DNA of 64,000 nt from Candidatus Hydrogenedens sp. (GTDB lineage Bacteria > Hydrogenedentota > Hydrogenedentia > Hydrogenedentales > Hydrogenedentaceae), in contig DAOSUS010000009.1 of assembly GCA_035378955.1 (NCBI GenBank), positions 10,119 through 74,118 on the forward strand. Reading direction: 5' to 3'. Numbering within the stretch: the first letter of the stretch is position 1; each line of letters starts with the position of its first letter. A model generated the notes under the pieces. The model saw only the letters and a list, made by a program, of their open reading frames with translations, had not been told where the DNA came from and did no database searches. Shown here piece after piece: positions 17,007 to 25,687 of this stretch. The translations under genes and the position numbers were made by a program.

Positions 17007-18365
17007 ATGGATAAGATAAAGGACTTAAAAGCAATGATGTCTGTAATGCTGTTTATAGTTTTACACGCTGTATTTCTATCAATTTTTGCTGATGAAATCA
17101 AAATAACGGGAGGAAAATCCTTAAATGAACTATTAAATTCAAACAATTTAGTTACTGTAATCATAAAAGATTCAGGAGCAAAGGATGTAAATCTTCAACT
17201 TGTGGAAATACATGACCAATATCTTGCTTTTGAGACAGAAAAAGAAGATAGAGTTACTTATCGTTTAGACCAGATTGCTGAGATTATAGTACAATCAGAA
17301 AAGAAAGAAAGACCATCCATACAACTTTCACCAGGTGTAACACTTAGAACAGAAGACAAAGTAACGGTAGAAAGGGCATGGAGTAGATTGGATGAAATAT
17401 TTAAATCTTCCGAAGGAAACCAGGACCTGAAAGTAGAATGTGCTGTCTTATTAGTATTGCACGGTTCTCAAGAAGCGATGGAATATTTGCAAAAATTACT
17501 CTCTTCAAATGAGATAACAACACAGTTGGTCTCTGCAAGGGGTATGTATTTATCGGAAAATCAAGTTCCTACGGCATTACTGCGGAGCGGATTAGAACAT
17601 GGAAACAGGTCGGTTCGAATTCAATCGGCTATTTTAAGTGGGTTGGTAGGTTATCGTGATGGAATACCATCGTTAATGAATATGTTACAAGACCGTTCGG
17701 GTGAAATCAGTGGACCTTCTGCACGAGCATTGTCTTATTTGGGTGTTCGCGAAATTATTCCAAAACTTTTAGAAATGCTTATATCACAAAACGGGGAAAA
17801 ATCTGAATCGGCAGTTTATGCTCTTGTTACACTTGGAGGTGATGATATTCGAGAACAATTACTACAACTTCTTCCAAGATTGGAAGGTATGGCAAAGTAT
17901 AGAACTATAAAAGCACTGTTCTATCTTAAAGAACCTCAGGGTAAATCTCTTCTGTCTCAACTGTATGAAGAACAGGTAACACTCCGTCCCGAAATTGCTC
18001 TTATTCTGGCAAAAGAACAAGAATGGAAAGCCCAGCAATTTTTAAGAGCCCGCCTAACTCGAAGAGAAAATCCTACTGATATAAATCTCATTTATCGTGC
18101 GAAAGCAATTACCGCCTTATATCAAGGTGGAGACCCTACAGTTTTACCTCAATATCAGGAATTAATGAGGGAGGGAAGTCCCGTCGTCAGGAAAGAAATC
18201 TGTTATCTTATTTTTAAATTAGGGGATAAGAATTTGTTAAAAATATTACCTTCATCTATAGAAAGTAGAGATACGGAAGTTGCTTTTGAAGCCTGTCGTG
18301 CTGCTGTGGGTGTTACTTTACCCAAATACCGTGAAAGATACATTAAATTAAAAGGAGAACTGTGA
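17007..18365 (+). CDS. Exported HEAT-repeat protein
   Basis: A 452-residue protein with an N-terminal hydrophobic signal (roughly residues 10-30, ending near SIFADE). After a short beta-rich region (VTVIIKDSGAKDVNLQ) that resembles a small SH3-like/LSm-like head, most of the protein is helical pairs of about 31 residues with HEAT features: Arg/Asp at turns, Ala and Leu in helices, for example NRSVRIQSAILSGLV and SGPSARALSYLG. Such repeats bind proteins; no catalytic motif is visible. The ATG at 17007 follows GAAAGG; earlier in-frame starts would hide the signal. Its stop overlaps the acylphosphatase GTG (GTGA), so the two are translationally coupled. Confidence 0.72.
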   Translation: MDKIKDLKAMMSVMLFIVLHAVFLSIFADEIKITGGKSLNELLNSNNLVTVIIKDSGAKDVNLQLVEIHDQYLAFETEKEDRVTYRLDQIAEIIVQSEKKERPSIQLSPGVTLRTEDKVTVERAWSRLDEIFKSSEGNQDLKVECAVLLVLHGSQEAMEYLQKLLSSNEITTQLVSARGMYLSENQVPTALLRSGLEHGNRSVRIQSAILSGLVGYRDGIPSLMNMLQDRSGEISGPSARALSYLGVREIIPKLLEMLISQNGEKSESAVYALVTLGGDDIREQLLQLLPRLEGMAKYRTIKALFYLKEPQGKSLLSQLYEEQVTLRPEIALILAKEQEWKAQQFLRARLTRRENPTDINLIYRAKAITALYQGGDPTVLPQYQELMREGSPVVRKEICYLIFKLGDKNLLKILPSSIESRDTEVAFEACRAAVGVTLPKYRERYIKLKGEL

Positions 18366-18637
18366 AATCCAGAGTTCACATTGTAATTTATGGTATTGTT
18401 CAAGGAGTTGGGTATAGATACTCGACTTATCGAAAGGCTTTACAATTAGGTATTACGGGTTGGGTCCGTAATAAAAGTGATGGTAGTGTAGAAGCCGTTT
18501 TTGAAGGTGCTCGTGAGAAATTAGAAGAAATGCTTTCATGGTGCCGAGAAGGTCCCTCAGGTGCCTATGTCTCTGAAATTAAAGTCCAATGGGAAGAAGG
18601 CGATGAAAGATATAATAATTTTGAAATACGCTATTAA
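18362..18637 (+). CDS. acyP: Acylphosphatase
   Basis: A 91-residue acylphosphatase hydrolysing carboxyl-phosphate bonds such as those of carbamoyl- or acyl-phosphates. The catalytic Arg19 lies in the phosphate loop GIVQGVGYRY, and Asn37 lies in GITGWVRN, the two residues required for activity. DGSVEAVFEG is also typical. It starts with GTG overlapping the HEAT gene's stop, with AAGGAGA upstream. Length is exactly that of the family. The coupling to a predicted exported HEAT protein is not explained by known biology. Confidence 0.95.
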   Translation: MKSRVHIVIYGIVQGVGYRYSTYRKALQLGITGWVRNKSDGSVEAVFEGAREKLEEMLSWCREGPSGAYVSEIKVQWEEGDERYNNFEIRY

Positions 18638-18663
18638 AAATTGAAAAGATTAAGGTCTGTTAA

Positions 18664-19398
18664 ATGTCTGAAGACAAGAAAAGCATATTGGAAAAAATAA
18701 ATAATGAAATAACAAAACTAAAAAGTTTTATAGAAAAAGACCAGGAAGCGATAAAAAAAATTAATGAGTTACTCAGTAAGGCAGACCAGCGACTCAGGGA
18801 AGAGACAGAAAATTATGACCGTTGGATGAGTGTTATCGAAAATTTAGAAAATTCACTGATAGAAACACGAGGAATACTTCAGGGAAGAATTGTTAATCTT
18901 CAGAAATTACAAAAAGAATACCAGGAACTTCTTATATCTTCTAAACCGGAGGAACCGGTACTTCCGGATATCCCACTTACAAAAGAGGAACAAGAACTTA
19001 TTAGCGAGAAGGAAATCAAAGATAACAAATTAGCAGAGTTAGTTCTCGAAACTACTGCAGAAAAATGGGGAGAAGTGAGTTTAGGTGACTTATCGCAGAT
19101 AATTCTAAGTATGAAATCTTCTTCTGAAGGAGAGGTAGAAAAAAAGACAGAAGAAGATATAGAAAACACAATCAGGTCCGAACCTGTGTATTTACAACTA
19201 AGAAATTTGCTTGTTTCTGGCTTAAATAAAGTGTGGAATAATAAAATAGAAATGCTTACTCCTCAGGAAAAAACAATGATATTAAAAATTTACCAACATC
19301 TGGGAAACAAGAAAAATAGGAATACAAAGGAAGATAGGTTGTTTCGTGTTATTTCTGCTGCTGTTAGAATGGCTTCTCAAAAACATCGACCAATATAA
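18664..19398 (+). CDS. Hypothetical coiled-coil protein
   Basis: A 244-residue hydrophilic protein that I do not recognise. Residues 1-95 have strong heptad character (KSILEKINNEITKLKSFI and onward), suggesting a long coiled coil. A Glu/Pro-rich middle (about 95-110, SSKPEEPVLPDIPLTKEE) acts as a linker, and the last 70 residues look like a compact helical domain (YLQLRNLLVSGLNKVWN, LTPQEKTMILKIYQHLG). No signal peptide, membrane segment or metal motif is seen. It starts 26 bases after acyP and probably shares its transcript. Next comes about 110 bases without a gene. Confidence 0.6.
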   Translation: MSEDKKSILEKINNEITKLKSFIEKDQEAIKKINELLSKADQRLREETENYDRWMSVIENLENSLIETRGILQGRIVNLQKLQKEYQELLISSKPEEPVLPDIPLTKEEQELISEKEIKDNKLAELVLETTAEKWGEVSLGDLSQIILSMKSSSEGEVEKKTEEDIENTIRSEPVYLQLRNLLVSGLNKVWNNKIEMLTPQEKTMILKIYQHLGNKKNRNTKEDRLFRVISAAVRMASQKHRPI

Positions 19399-19508
19399 AA
19401 CATAAACTGCAAAATTGATTTTTTACCGATTTTTGAAACATAATAGTCCATCGGTTATTCAAATTAGATACAAATAATTATAAACAATTAATAAGAAAGG
19501 GTTCGTAT

Positions 19509-20411
19509 ATGCAAAATGTTTTTGGTTTCTCTTTTTTAGTGCCGTTAGTATTGTTAGTGTCCATTATTTTATTAGGGGCAAAAGTTTCCCATGCAGATAC
19601 TGAATTGTATAAAGGAGGTGCCCCGAACGCAGAAGCCATTGGCTGGAGAATCGGCTGTCAGGCTTATTCTTTCAACCGTTTTACTTTTTTTGAAGCAATT
19701 GATAAAGTTTCAACGATTGGACTTCATTATATTGAAGCGTATCCTGGGCAAAAACTATCCAATGAAACCGGTGATGTTAAATTTGATCATAGTCTCTCTC
19801 CAGAACTCCAACAGAAAGTGAAAGAAAAGTTAGCCTCTGCAAATGTAAAACTTGTGAACTACGGCGTTGTGGGACTATCTAATGATGAAGCAGAATCTCG
19901 CAAAGTGTTTGATTTTGCAAAAGCCATGGGTATTGAGACTATCGTTTCTGAACCTCCTGCCAATGCTATGCCATTAGTAGATAAACTTTCTCAGGAATAT
20001 GGTATAAAAGTGGCAATACACAATCATCCCAAACCTTCTTTATATTGGGATTATAAAAAGGTTCTGGAAGTTACGAAAGATGTAAGTCTCAATATCGGTT
20101 CCTGTGCTGATACGGGACATTGGATGCGTTCCGGTATAAAGCCTCTGGAAGCCATTCAGGCATTAGACAAAAGAATTATTTCATTCCATCTTAAAGATTT
20201 AAATGAATTTGGCAAGAGGGATGCACACGATACTATTTGGGGAACAGGGCAGGCAGATATGAAAGCCATTTTAACACATCTCTACCAAAAAGGATTTAAA
20301 GGGGTTTTCTCGATTGAATACGAGTACAATTGGGAAAATTCGTTACCTGAAATATCTCAATGTGTAAAATATTTCGATGAAGTTGCCAAGGAATTATCAT
20401 CTAAAAAGTAA
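19509..20411 (+). CDS. Exported sugar phosphate isomerase/epimerase-like TIM barrel
   Basis: A 300-residue xylose-isomerase-like (AP endonuclease 2 fold) protein with an N-terminal signal peptide (hydrophobic residues 6-25, cleavage near SHADTE). The barrel is recognisable from GWRIGCQAYSFNRFTFFEAI, HYIEAYPGQ, KVAIHNHPKPS (metal-binding His), NIGSCADTGHW (Asp/His), IISFHLKDL and FKGVFSIEYEYNW (C-terminal Glu). Secreted members are common in glycan-degrading PVC and Bacteroidetes-type bacteria, often acting on 3-keto-sugars or as epimerases, but the substrate here is unknown. It is followed by a strong terminator, so it appears to be transcribed separately from the sialidase. Confidence 0.82.
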   Translation: MQNVFGFSFLVPLVLLVSIILLGAKVSHADTELYKGGAPNAEAIGWRIGCQAYSFNRFTFFEAIDKVSTIGLHYIEAYPGQKLSNETGDVKFDHSLSPELQQKVKEKLASANVKLVNYGVVGLSNDEAESRKVFDFAKAMGIETIVSEPPANAMPLVDKLSQEYGIKVAIHNHPKPSLYWDYKKVLEVTKDVSLNIGSCADTGHWMRSGIKPLEAIQALDKRIISFHLKDLNEFGKRDAHDTIWGTGQADMKAILTHLYQKGFKGVFSIEYEYNWENSLPEISQCVKYFDEVAKELSSKK

Positions 20412-20440
20412 ATTTAATTCTCTTATAATATTTATATAGA

Positions 20441-20471
20441 ATGGAGATGGGAATACCATCTCCATTTTTTT
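20441..20471 (+). terminator. Intrinsic terminator after the sugar isomerase gene
   Basis: A perfect 10-bp stem (20441-20450 with 20456-20465) with a GAATA loop runs directly into a T tract to 20471. It lies 30 bases after the stop codon and 34 bases before the sialidase start. Confidence 0.88.
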
Positions 20472-20504
20472 GTGTCTATATAGTTAAAAAGAAAGGAAAA
20501 TACC

Positions 20505-21623
20505 ATGAAATTAGTAGTTAAGTTGATAATAATTATGTTATTGATAATCCCTGTTTTTATTTGGGGAGAAAATAACTCTACCACAGTTTTCCTTTCCGGC
20601 GAAGGGGGATACAACACTTATAGAATACCTTCTTTGATTAAAGCACAAGATGGAACTTTGATTGCCTTCTGTGAGGGGAGAAAAGATTCCGTGTCTGATG
20701 CCGGAGATATAGACCTTATTTACAAATTTTCTAAAGATAACGGAGATACATGGAGTGATATATTTGTTTTATGGGATGATGGAAAAAATACCTGCGGTAA
20801 TCCCTGTCCTGTAATAGATAAAAATACAGGAGATATCATTATCCTAATGACATGGAATCGGGGAGATGATAATGAGATAGAAATTATTAATGGTATATCA
20901 AAAGATACCCGTCGTGTGTTTATTTCTCGTTCCGTAGATAATGGACAGACATGGTCAAAAGTTGAAGAAATAACAAACTCAACGAAACATCCTGACTGGA
21001 GTTGGTATGCTACAGGACCTGGAGTAGGAATACAGATGACGGGAGATAAATATAAAAATAGGCTTATTATTCCTTGTGACCATGCTAACAAAAAGGATAA
21101 ACAATGGTATTCGCATATTATATATTCAGATGATGGCGGTAAAACATGGGCATATAGCCAACCAATAGGTATTAAGACCAATGAATGTCAGGTCGTCGAA
21201 ATAACGGATAATAAATTGCTTATTAACATGAGAAATTACAATCGAGAATATCCATGTAGGGCTACTTCTATTAGTGAAGATGGTGGCTTATCATGGTCTA
21301 ATTTAAGTTATGATTTGGAATTGATTGAACCTGTATGCCAGGCAAGTTTGATTAAACATCAGTCCGAAAATAGAGAATACCTGATTTTTTCTAATCCAGC
21401 AGATAAAAAAGAAAGGATAAAGATGACAGTAAAAATAAGTTCTGATTATGGAAAAACATGGAAATATCAAAAATTGTTATATAAAGGCCCCTCTGCATAT
21501 TCTTCTCTGTATTCAATGAATGAAAAAGAAGTGGGAATTTTATTTGAATGTGGAGAGAAAAATCCCTATGAAAAAATTGTATTCCAGAAAATAGATATTC
21601 AAAAGATTCTTGCACAACAATAA
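20505..21623 (+). CDS. Exported sialidase (GH33-type)
   Basis: A 372-residue exo-sialidase. A signal peptide (residues 1-21, ending IWGEN) precedes the six-bladed propeller. The YRIP motif contains the first Arg of the carboxylate-binding triad (Arg40), and EGRKDSVSDAGDID carries the probable catalytic Asp region. Asp boxes recur as SKDNGDTW, SVDNGQTW, SDDGGKTW, SEDGGLSW and SSDYGKTW. Length is that of a minimal sialidase without carbohydrate-binding modules. The known role of the family is release of terminal sialic acid; no nan catabolic genes are nearby, so the product's fate is unclear. The AKR gene follows 11 bases later. Confidence 0.88.
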   Translation: MKLVVKLIIIMLLIIPVFIWGENNSTTVFLSGEGGYNTYRIPSLIKAQDGTLIAFCEGRKDSVSDAGDIDLIYKFSKDNGDTWSDIFVLWDDGKNTCGNPCPVIDKNTGDIIILMTWNRGDDNEIEIINGISKDTRRVFISRSVDNGQTWSKVEEITNSTKHPDWSWYATGPGVGIQMTGDKYKNRLIIPCDHANKKDKQWYSHIIYSDDGGKTWAYSQPIGIKTNECQVVEITDNKLLINMRNYNREYPCRATSISEDGGLSWSNLSYDLELIEPVCQASLIKHQSENREYLIFSNPADKKERIKMTVKISSDYGKTWKYQKLLYKGPSAYSSLYSMNEKEVGILFECGEKNPYEKIVFQKIDIQKILAQQ

Positions 21624-21634
21624 AGGAAAAACCA

Positions 21635-22609
21635 ATGGACATAAAACTTCGTCAATTAGGAGAAAGTGATATTCAAATTACACCTTTGGGTTTAGGATGT
21701 TGGCAATTTAGTAACAGAATTGGTTTTGCCGGAAAATTCTGGCCCTCCCTGGAAGAAGTCCCAAGCGATGAGATTATAAAGGTAAGTTGGGAAGGGGGTA
21801 TTAACTGGTTTGATACAGCAGAAATGTATGGATGGGGTGCCTCTGAGAAATGTGTTTCCCAGGGGCTTCAAAAAATAAATGCTCCCATTGAAAGCACAAT
21901 AATCGCGACAAAGTGGCACCCTGTTGCCCGTAGAGCATCAAGGATGCTTCGTTCTATAGAAGAACAAATACAACGCCTTGCCCCTTATAAAATTTCCCTT
22001 TATCAAATTCATTCGCCTACATCCCTATCCTCAATAAAAACAGAAATGGAGGTTATGGCAGATTTGCTAAAAGCAGGCATAATTCGTTCTGCTGGAGTAA
22101 GCAACTATTCCGCAAGACAAATGAGAAAGGCCCATGCACATTTAGAAAAATTAGGTTTTCCTCTTGTTTCCAATCAAGTCCATTATAGTTTATTAAACCG
22201 TAGAATAGAAAAAAATGGAATATTAAAAACAGCACAAGAATTAGGAATGACGATTATTGCTTATTCCCCATTAGAGCAAGGACTATTGACAGGAAAATTT
22301 CATGATAATCCTTCCTTGATAAAAACTCGTGTAGGTTGGCGAAAATATTTTCCACTTTACCGTCCCTCCGGTCTTGAACGAACAAAACCCGTGATAGATA
22401 CATTAAAAAAGATTGCTGGACGATATGGAGCTACTCCTGCCCAAGTTGCTCTGAATTGGCTCATTCATTTTCATGGGGAGCGTGTTGTTGCCATCCCTGG
22501 TGCTACCCGAAAAGAACAAGCACTCCAAAACTTAGGAACATTCAAATTCCATATTTCTGAGGCAGAAATGGATGAAATAGACAAAGTTTCTCGAAAATTT
22601 ATTGGATGA
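21635..22609 (+). CDS. Aldo/keto reductase
   Basis: A 324-residue NADPH-dependent aldo/keto reductase. The catalytic tetrad is visible as Asp60 and Tyr65 (FDTAEMYG), Lys in IIATKW, and His in YQIHSP. Cofactor contacts appear in AGVSNYS, AYSPLEQGLLTG and AIPGATRKEQALQN. It resembles the AKR subgroup annotated as general stress/aldehyde reductases; substrate unknown. AAAGGA precedes the ATG, 11 bases after the sialidase stop, so it may reduce a sugar or aldehyde in the same response (inference). It converges on the EF-hand gene with an 8-base gap. Confidence 0.93.
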   Translation: MDIKLRQLGESDIQITPLGLGCWQFSNRIGFAGKFWPSLEEVPSDEIIKVSWEGGINWFDTAEMYGWGASEKCVSQGLQKINAPIESTIIATKWHPVARRASRMLRSIEEQIQRLAPYKISLYQIHSPTSLSSIKTEMEVMADLLKAGIIRSAGVSNYSARQMRKAHAHLEKLGFPLVSNQVHYSLLNRRIEKNGILKTAQELGMTIIAYSPLEQGLLTGKFHDNPSLIKTRVGWRKYFPLYRPSGLERTKPVIDTLKKIAGRYGATPAQVALNWLIHFHGERVVAIPGATRKEQALQNLGTFKFHISEAEMDEIDKVSRKFIG

Positions 22610-22617
22610 TAGTTAGG

Positions 22618-23007
22618 TTACTTTTTTACAGAGCCCATAAACAATAGAATCGTCATTGAAAAAAGGATAGCAATAAAATCAGATATCCATGTTTCAACCC
22701 TATTAACAGCACAGGAACATCCCCGTTGAAGTTGAGAACCGCAAGTGCTTAATTCTTTTATAGCCAATTGCAATTCTTCTTCTGACAACTGTTGGTTTCC
22801 ATCTCTATCAAAAGATAAAAAAATTTCTAAATCCAATCCTTCTATTAATCTTTGTGCTTCTTGTAAGGTAATTAGGTCATCTCCATTTGAGTCTATCATA
22901 TCAAAATTATCATACATCGCATAAGCATAATCAATAGGCTTATCCTTTTCCACAATAATTGGATTGGTAGTAGTAGTTAAAGCAATTATTGAAAATAATG
23001 TTATCAT
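22618..23007 (-). CDS. Small exported EF-hand protein with C-terminal membrane helix
   Basis: A 129-residue protein I cannot assign to a named family. A short hydrophobic N-terminus (MITLFSIIALTTTT) suggests export. Two EF-hand loops follow: DSNGDDLITLQE, with ligands at 1, 3, 5, 9 and 12, and DRDGNQQLSEEE. Then come three cysteines in STCGSQLQRGCSCAV and a C-terminal transmembrane helix (FIAILFSMTILLFMG) ending in basic residues, so the calcium-binding part is predicted outside the cytoplasm. AAGGAA lies upstream of the ATG. It is divergent from the glycosyltransferase gene and converges tightly with the AKR gene. Confidence 0.7.
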   Translation of the reverse strand: MITLFSIIALTTTTNPIIVEKDKPIDYAYAMYDNFDMIDSNGDDLITLQEAQRLIEGLDLEIFLSFDRDGNQQLSEEELQLAIKELSTCGSQLQRGCSCAVNRVETWISDFIAILFSMTILLFMGSVKK

Positions 23008-23095
23008 AAGCCATTTCCTTTTTTATTTTAATTATAATAGTTAGTATAAATAAAAAGAAAAAATTTAGGTTAATTAAAAAAGAATACAATCCAGA

Positions 23096-23806
23096 ATGTC
23101 CCATGAAACAAAAAATAATGTAGCAGTTATTATCCCATGTTATAATGCAGGTAACCGATTAGAAAAAGTCATCAAAGCGGTTACAAAATTTCCATTTGAT
23201 ATTTACATTGTTGATGATGGGTCCACAGATAATTGTATTGCATCTGTATTAAATATGCCTGTGTCTGTTATTTCTTTTCCTGTAAATAAAGGGAAAGGAT
23301 ATGCAATTATGGAAGGCTTAAAGCATGTCTTAAATCTTCCACAATACGAATTAATTTGTTTTATGGATGCCGATGGTCAACACGACCCCGAATTACTGCC
23401 TTTGTTCATTGAAGAATGGGAAAATAAGAAAGAAGATATTATAATAGGACAACGCGACCTGAAACCTGAGAAAACGCCTCTTCCCAGTAAATTGGGAAAT
23501 TACATAACTCAATATCTTCTCCGTATATTGGTAAAGTGTCCTTTATCAGATACACAATGCGGTTTTCGTTTGTATTCCCGTTCCTTTGCTCAGGAGATTG
23601 TTAAATCTGTTCCTCCCGGAAGATATGAAACAGAAACATGGATTTTACTATTGGCTTTAAAGGAAAAAAAGAAAATAGGGACTATCCCAATATCGTCCAT
23701 CTATGAAGAAAAAAACCGCTCTTCCCATTTCCGCAAATTTTATGATTCCTTCCGTATACTTAAAACCATTCTTTATTTTATATTTACAAACCGTTTTGGT
23801 AAGTGA
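23096..23806 (+). CDS. Family 2 glycosyltransferase (DPM1-like)
   Basis: A 236-residue GT-A glycosyltransferase. The nucleotide-binding start VAVIIPCYNAGNRL, DDGSTD and the metal motif FMDADGQHDP are clear, followed by SDTQCGFRLYSR, typical of polyprenyl-phosphate mannose/glucose synthases. No C-terminal double transmembrane domain of the GtrB type is present, although the last 20 residues are moderately hydrophobic. It probably charges a lipid-phosphate with a sugar, providing donors for GT-C enzymes such as the one at 44193 (inference). Its 3' end is 6 bases from the convergent hydrolase gene. Confidence 0.88.
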   Translation: MSHETKNNVAVIIPCYNAGNRLEKVIKAVTKFPFDIYIVDDGSTDNCIASVLNMPVSVISFPVNKGKGYAIMEGLKHVLNLPQYELICFMDADGQHDPELLPLFIEEWENKKEDIIIGQRDLKPEKTPLPSKLGNYITQYLLRILVKCPLSDTQCGFRLYSRSFAQEIVKSVPPGRYETETWILLLALKEKKKIGTIPISSIYEEKNRSSHFRKFYDSFRILKTILYFIFTNRFGK

Positions 23807-23812
23807 TAACTT

Positions 23813-24694
23813 TTATTTTTTATCTTTCAAAAATTCAAGAGCAATATTATAAAATTTTGTTCCTGTCATTGCGGTCATGTGGTCCCTACCTTCTAAATAA
23901 ACAAATTGAGCATTGCTCAAATATTTTTCCATTTCTATAACGCCTACTTTCAAAGGGTCGTTTGTCCCTACTATTGCGAGAACAGGGACTTGATTATATT
24001 TTAATTGCTCTTCAGTGACTGCCATTTCGGGAAACTGTTTCATTACATTAGCCATAGCCCGTGAATCAGAAAGCATATTTAATCCAAAATCAAGTAATTT
24101 AATTTTCCATAGGGGAGGCTCTTTCCTATCAGGTTCCAGAGCCTTTGTAAGAGGAGCATAGCCTTTCCCACTTTCAAGAGATTCGACCAACTCCATTAAA
24201 ATTCGGACATTGTCACCATCTACTTTTTCAAAACCTGCTCCACCTACTACCGCCTTAATTATTCTTTCTGGATACATGGTTACTAATTTTAATGTAGTAA
24301 ATCCACCCATAGAATAACCCATAATATATGCTTTGGGGATTTTTAGATGGTCCATAAGTCGGATTACATCTTTTGCCATTTCAATACCATAACTACCCGG
24401 TTCTGTTGGTTTATCACTCAGTCCATGCCCTCGAAGGTCAAAAGAAATTGTAGTAAAATGTTTTTTAAGTTTACGAATAAGTCCATTCCATCTCCAGTTA
24501 ATATCCGCATTCACACCATATCCATGTATAAGAATTAACGGGGGACCACTTCCCTCAACACGGTAATGTATCTTACATCCATTAGAATCAAAGAAATTTC
24601 CTTGAACCCGATATTTTAGTAAAAATATAATGACACCAAAACCTATTAATATAAGGGCAATCAAAATAAGTAAAATAAAAAACAGAATATTCAT
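23813..24694 (-). CDS. Membrane-anchored alpha/beta hydrolase
   Basis: A 293-residue alpha/beta hydrolase. Residues 3-27 are a single transmembrane segment; the catalytic domain starts near residue 35 with GCKIHYRVEGSGPPLILIHG, including the oxyanion-hole HG. The nucleophile elbow is IMGYSMGGF, the acid is probably Asp in VVGTNDPLKVG, and the His is in EGRDHMTAM. The substrate is unknown (ester, lipid or peptide). It is a tandem paralogue of the lipoprotein hydrolase immediately upstream (12-base gap), sharing the NxDINWRW/NSDLNWRF and FDLRGHG(L/K)SDKP motifs. Confidence 0.88.
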   Translation of the reverse strand: MNILFFILLILIALILIGFGVIIFLLKYRVQGNFFDSNGCKIHYRVEGSGPPLILIHGYGVNADINWRWNGLIRKLKKHFTTISFDLRGHGLSDKPTEPGSYGIEMAKDVIRLMDHLKIPKAYIMGYSMGGFTTLKLVTMYPERIIKAVVGGAGFEKVDGDNVRILMELVESLESGKGYAPLTKALEPDRKEPPLWKIKLLDFGLNMLSDSRAMANVMKQFPEMAVTEEQLKYNQVPVLAIVGTNDPLKVGVIEMEKYLSNAQFVYLEGRDHMTAMTGTKFYNIALEFLKDKK

Positions 24695-24706
24695 AGGTAT
24701 CCATCC

Positions 24707-25621
24707 TTATGGTTGTTTGTGGTTTATTAAAAATTTTTCAATAGATTTGACAAATTCTTTTTGAAATAAAGTGGTTAAATGAGTTCCTTTATTTATCCAG
24801 ACAATTTGGCTATTGGGCAATACATCATTTAATTCAGGGATGGTTTTGCACATGGGGTCTGCTGTTCCCCCAATAAGCAATATGGGAACATTACAATTTT
24901 TTAAATCCTCTTCCTTTACTTCTAATTCTGGGGTGCTTTCCAATAAATCTGCTATTACATCCAAATCATTTGTTTTGCGAAAATACCAATTCCCAATAGC
25001 AATAGAAATTCGTTCCAATCCTTGTTTCCTCATTCCAACGAGTTCAAATAGAGGAGTGCAATCATTATTATTTCGCATCGCTGTATAAATATTTTCCAGC
25101 CTGTTTAAATTTTCCTGTGTAGATTTTTCCCATCCTGCTCCCGCAATTGTTACAGAATAAACTTTTTCAGGATAGCAAGTAGCGAATTTTAGTGCTATAA
25201 ATCCTCCGAGAGAATATCCAACAATGTGTGCTTTACTTATATTAAGATGTTCCATAATTTTACAAACATCATTAACCAGATGAATGCCATACATTTCTTT
25301 CCCATGGGGTTTGTCTGATTTTCCATGTCCCCTTAAATCAAAAGATATGACATAAAAATTTTTAGAAAGCCTGTTCATAATTCCTGGAAACCGCCAATTA
25401 AGGTCTGAATTTGCAAGAATACCATGAATTAGAATAACAGGTTGTCCTTCGCCTTTTTCTACATAATGGAGAGAAATATCTTGATTGGTTGTGAATTGTC
25501 CCTTTTTCTGATGAAATAGTGCACATCCTGAATGAATTAAAAAACAAGAAATCAAAAGTAATTTAAAGGCCATTTTCAAAAAACCAGAAACATTTTTTGA
25601 AAAATACCAATCATAACACAT
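24707..25621 (-). CDS. Lipoprotein alpha/beta hydrolase
   Basis: A 304-residue alpha/beta hydrolase with a lipoprotein-type N-terminus: a hydrophobic stretch ending FLIHSGCALF, so Cys33 is the probable lipidation site. The fold follows as VILIHGILANSDLNWRF, FDLRGHGKSDKP, the nucleophile elbow IVGYSLGGF, LIGGTADP for the acid, and NKGTHLTTLF for the His. The ATG at 25621 has AAGAGG at proper spacing; a second ATG 16 codons later would give a shorter n-region. The pair with the following gene suggests duplication, the two copies being anchored differently (lipid versus transmembrane helix). Confidence 0.85.
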   Translation of the reverse strand: MCYDWYFSKNVSGFLKMAFKLLLISCFLIHSGCALFHQKKGQFTTNQDISLHYVEKGEGQPVILIHGILANSDLNWRFPGIMNRLSKNFYVISFDLRGHGKSDKPHGKEMYGIHLVNDVCKIMEHLNISKAHIVGYSLGGFIALKFATCYPEKVYSVTIAGAGWEKSTQENLNRLENIYTAMRNNNDCTPLFELVGMRKQGLERISIAIGNWYFRKTNDLDVIADLLESTPELEVKEEDLKNCNVPILLIGGTADPMCKTIPELNDVLPNSQIVWINKGTHLTTLFQKEFVKSIEKFLINHKQP

Positions 25622-25687
25622 ATTATTTTCCTCTTAAATGACCTTATGAAATAAGTAAAGTGTATATTACCATATATCAGAAAAAAG

